Assembly (NCBI GenBank): GCA_017958465.1
Contig: JAGDCQ010000249.1
Coordinates: 1-7,709 of the forward strand
Direction: 5' to 3'
Source: Lachnospiraceae bacterium
Lineage (GTDB): Bacteria; Bacillota; Clostridia; Lachnospirales; Lachnospiraceae
DNA length: 7,709 nucleotides
Below, in pieces: positions 6,220-7,709 of the stretch. Numbering within the stretch: position 1 is the first letter of the stretch; each line of letters starts with the position of its first letter. Made by a program: the position numbers and the translations under genes. The notes under the pieces were generated by a model. That model saw only the letters and a list, made by a program, of their open reading frames with translations. It was not told the DNA's origin and ran no database searches.

Positions 6220-7709
6220 ATGAGTAAGAAGCGCAAGAAGCACCATTCTTCCGGAAAAGTGAACAATGTTGAGAACCCGGCCGGAAACGCGCAGGATCCG
6301 GCAGTTACTCCTGCCGAAGAGGATAATGTAAAGACCGGATCGGATAAGAGCTCCTGGCTTGAGATGGCAAAGGAGACAAAAAACGAGATTGAGGAAGCAA
6401 AAAGAGCCGAAGAGGACCTTTTTGCCGAGATCTCAAGGAACGTTGAAAAGGCTGCCGATGAACCGGAAAACAGCTCCGGAAGCGAGATCGAGACCGATGT
6501 TAAGCGCATTCTTTCAGAGGATGACGACGACATTCTTGAAGAGCTTTCTGAGGATATACTTGACGACGGTCCGGAAGAAAAAGAAGAGGATAAAGAAGAT
6601 ACAGATACTTCCGATCCCGAAGGGGATGACAAGGAAGGGAAAGAAGAGGGCAGTTTTGCCCCTGCGGCCCCTGCAAAGGAAAAAGGCGTTTCCTTCTTTG
6701 GCAAGGTGAAGGAATATTTTAAGAACCTTGACGAGGAGCGGAAAGAAAAGCTCATCAAAAACACGGGCTATTGCCTTTGCGGTTTCTTTTTGATATCCAT
6801 AATCATACTTGTTGTGATGGTAAGCGTCACAGGCTTTGTGCCGGGGCTTTATATCTCCTTGTTCGCCATAGCCTTTCTGCTCCTTGCGGGGCTCTTTGCC
6901 ATCCTTCAGGAGTGGTTTGTCCCGGGTATGGTGGGAAAGATCCTTGCCGTATTCTTTGGTGTGATGTTCATCGTCATAAGCGTATACCTTGGGAAAACTT
7001 ACGGCGCTGTGAAAAACATTACCGGCATAGATATACAGAAGAGCACCATATGCGTTTATTCCTTGAAGGAAGCGCATATTTCGGAGCTTGGCGATACAAA
7101 CAACTTAAAGTACGGCATCCTTGAGGATACCGACCGTGAAAACACAAATAAAGTCATGAGCGAAATATCCCAGAAGATCGTGTTTGAGGCTCATGGGTAC
7201 CCTACTGTGGTTTCCCTTGTAAATGCCTTAAAAACAGGAGAGGTGGACGCGATCATCCTTAACAGCGCTTATCTTTCCATTGCATCGGGGATAGAGGAGC
7301 TTCACGGGATCACAGAGGAGCTGAACTCGCTTTACGAAGTGAGCGTGGAAAAGAGGGTTATTGGCAATGAGGAGCTTACGCTGCCTCCTATGGTCATTTC
7401 CTCGACACCTGTGCCTACTCCTACGCCCAGTGAGCCGGAGCCTACGCTTGCTCCGGGTGTGACTGCGACACCCACACCTAGGGACACTCCTACCCCTACT
7501 CCTTATACAGGTCTTGCTTACACCTTTGACGGTATGTTAGTGGATAAGTCAAATTGGGTTTACGGGAACAAAAACGTTTTCACTGCGTACCTGAGCGGCA
7601 TTGATACTTTTGGCCCTCCAAACACCGCCAGCAGGAGTGATGTTAACATCCTCTGTGTTGTGAACATGGACACACACAGGATCCTTATGATAAGCACTCC
7701 GAGAGACTA
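6220..7709 (+). CDS. LytR-CpsA-Psr (LCP) family protein, 3' end outside window
   Basis: LCP proteins are membrane-bound transferases that attach teichoic acids, capsule or other glycopolymers from lipid carriers to peptidoglycan. The frame is open from the ATG at 6220 to the edge (496 codons). GGAG at 6208-6211 supports the start; an ATG at 6215 reaches a stop after two codons. Order: basic N-terminus (KKRKKHH), long acidic low-complexity cytoplasmic region (about 45-150), three predicted transmembrane helices (184-205, 207-228, 237-258) placing the rest outside, an accessory domain (about 260-385) with VNALKTGEVDAIILNSAY, a Thr-Pro linker (396-429), then the LCP core. The core shows SGIDTF (459-464), SRSDVN (471-476) and ISTPRD (491-496). 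Asp462, Arg472, Asp474 and Arg495 have the same mutual spacing as lipid-phosphate-binding residues of Cps2A, recalled from the literature. It follows the dehydratase by 54 bases, so both probably serve one surface polymer. Confidence 0.93.
   Translation, partial: MSKKRKKHHSSGKVNNVENPAGNAQDPAVTPAEEDNVKTGSDKSSWLEMAKETKNEIEEAKRAEEDLFAEISRNVEKAADEPENSSGSEIETDVKRILSEDDDDILEELSEDILDDGPEEKEEDKEDTDTSDPEGDDKEGKEEGSFAPAAPAKEKGVSFFGKVKEYFKNLDEERKEKLIKNTGYCLCGFFLISIIILVVMVSVTGFVPGLYISLFAIAFLLLAGLFAILQEWFVPGMVGKILAVFFGVMFIVISVYLGKTYGAVKNITGIDIQKSTICVYSLKEAHISELGDTNNLKYGILEDTDRENTNKVMSEISQKIVFEAHGYPTVVSLVNALKTGEVDAIILNSAYLSIASGIEELHGITEELNSLYEVSVEKRVIGNEELTLPPMVISSTPVPTPTPSEPEPTLAPGVTATPTPRDTPTPTPYTGLAYTFDGMLVDKSNWVYGNKNVFTAYLSGIDTFGPPNTASRSDVNILCVVNMDTHRILMISTPRD
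7405..7506 (+). repeat. Thr-Pro-rich low-complexity linker within the LCP gene
   Basis: About 34 codons dominated by ACN and CCN encode runs such as TPVPTPTP and TPTPRDTPTPTP. The linker lies outside the membrane between the accessory domain and the LCP core. It probably acts as a flexible or extended spacer through the cell wall and could be a site of O-glycosylation (inference). Repeated Thr-Pro codons make it prone to length variation between strains. Confidence 0.75.

Noticed and set aside
6162..6764. Minus-strand open frame of 200 codons, very Ser- and Phe-rich
   Set aside because: It is the antisense shadow of the Glu/Asp/Lys-rich part of the LCP gene; its Ser/Phe composition follows from GAA/GAG/AAG codons read backwards. 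No ribosome binding site or recognisable domain.
7405..7506. Possible tandem DNA repeat or CRISPR-like array
   Set aside because: The repetition is at the codon level (Thr-Pro), irregular, in frame, and without spacers; it is a protein linker.

Overview
The window reads as chromosomal DNA of a low-to-mid GC Bacillota, most likely class Clostridia and plausibly Lachnospiraceae. The grounds are strong AGGAG-type ribosome binding sites, an FtsZ tail ending in an IPEFL-type peptide, Mrp/Mbh-type membrane subunits, and a large LytR-CpsA-Psr (LCP) protein with a Thr-Pro linker. The family assignment is an impression from protein style, not from a search. All seven or eight recognisable genes lie on the + strand, packed tightly, and no gap exceeds about 125 bases. 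I see no tRNA, rRNA, insertion sequence, CRISPR array or phage gene.

Layout. (1) Positions 1-823 hold the C-terminal part of ftsZ, cut by the left edge: the T7-loop half of the GTPase, a Pro/Ala/Thr-rich disordered linker and the conserved C-terminal peptide. It ends at a strong intrinsic terminator (833-869). (2) An extended -10 promoter (900-908) opens a second transcription unit: a metallo-beta-lactamase/beta-CASP RNA-processing nuclease (946-2553), then four small membrane proteins: MrpE (2578-3051), MrpF (3091-3525), MrpG (3554-3895) and a DUF4040/MbhD-like subunit (3947-4225). (3) A consensus-like promoter (TTGCAA-17 bp-TATAAT, 4238-4266), whose -35 box lies inside an AT-rich inverted repeat, opens a third unit. 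It holds a membrane-anchored nucleotide-sugar 4,6-dehydratase of the CapD/PglF type (4306-6165) and an LCP-family protein cut by the right edge (6220-7709).

How the genes fit together. The two ends concern the cell envelope: FtsZ drives septation, the dehydratase makes a UDP-sugar intermediate for a surface polymer, and LCP proteins attach such polymers to peptidoglycan. The middle unit is different. Its four ion-transport genes follow the order of mbhABCD (MrpE-F-G-MbhD), but the genes for the ion-pumping NuoL/NuoN-like subunits (MrpA, MrpD), the NuoK-like MrpC and MrpB do not follow. The module therefore cannot form a known antiporter unless the missing subunits are encoded elsewhere. This, and its linkage to an RNA nuclease, are the most notable points. 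I found no clear evidence of an undescribed defence system or mobile element.
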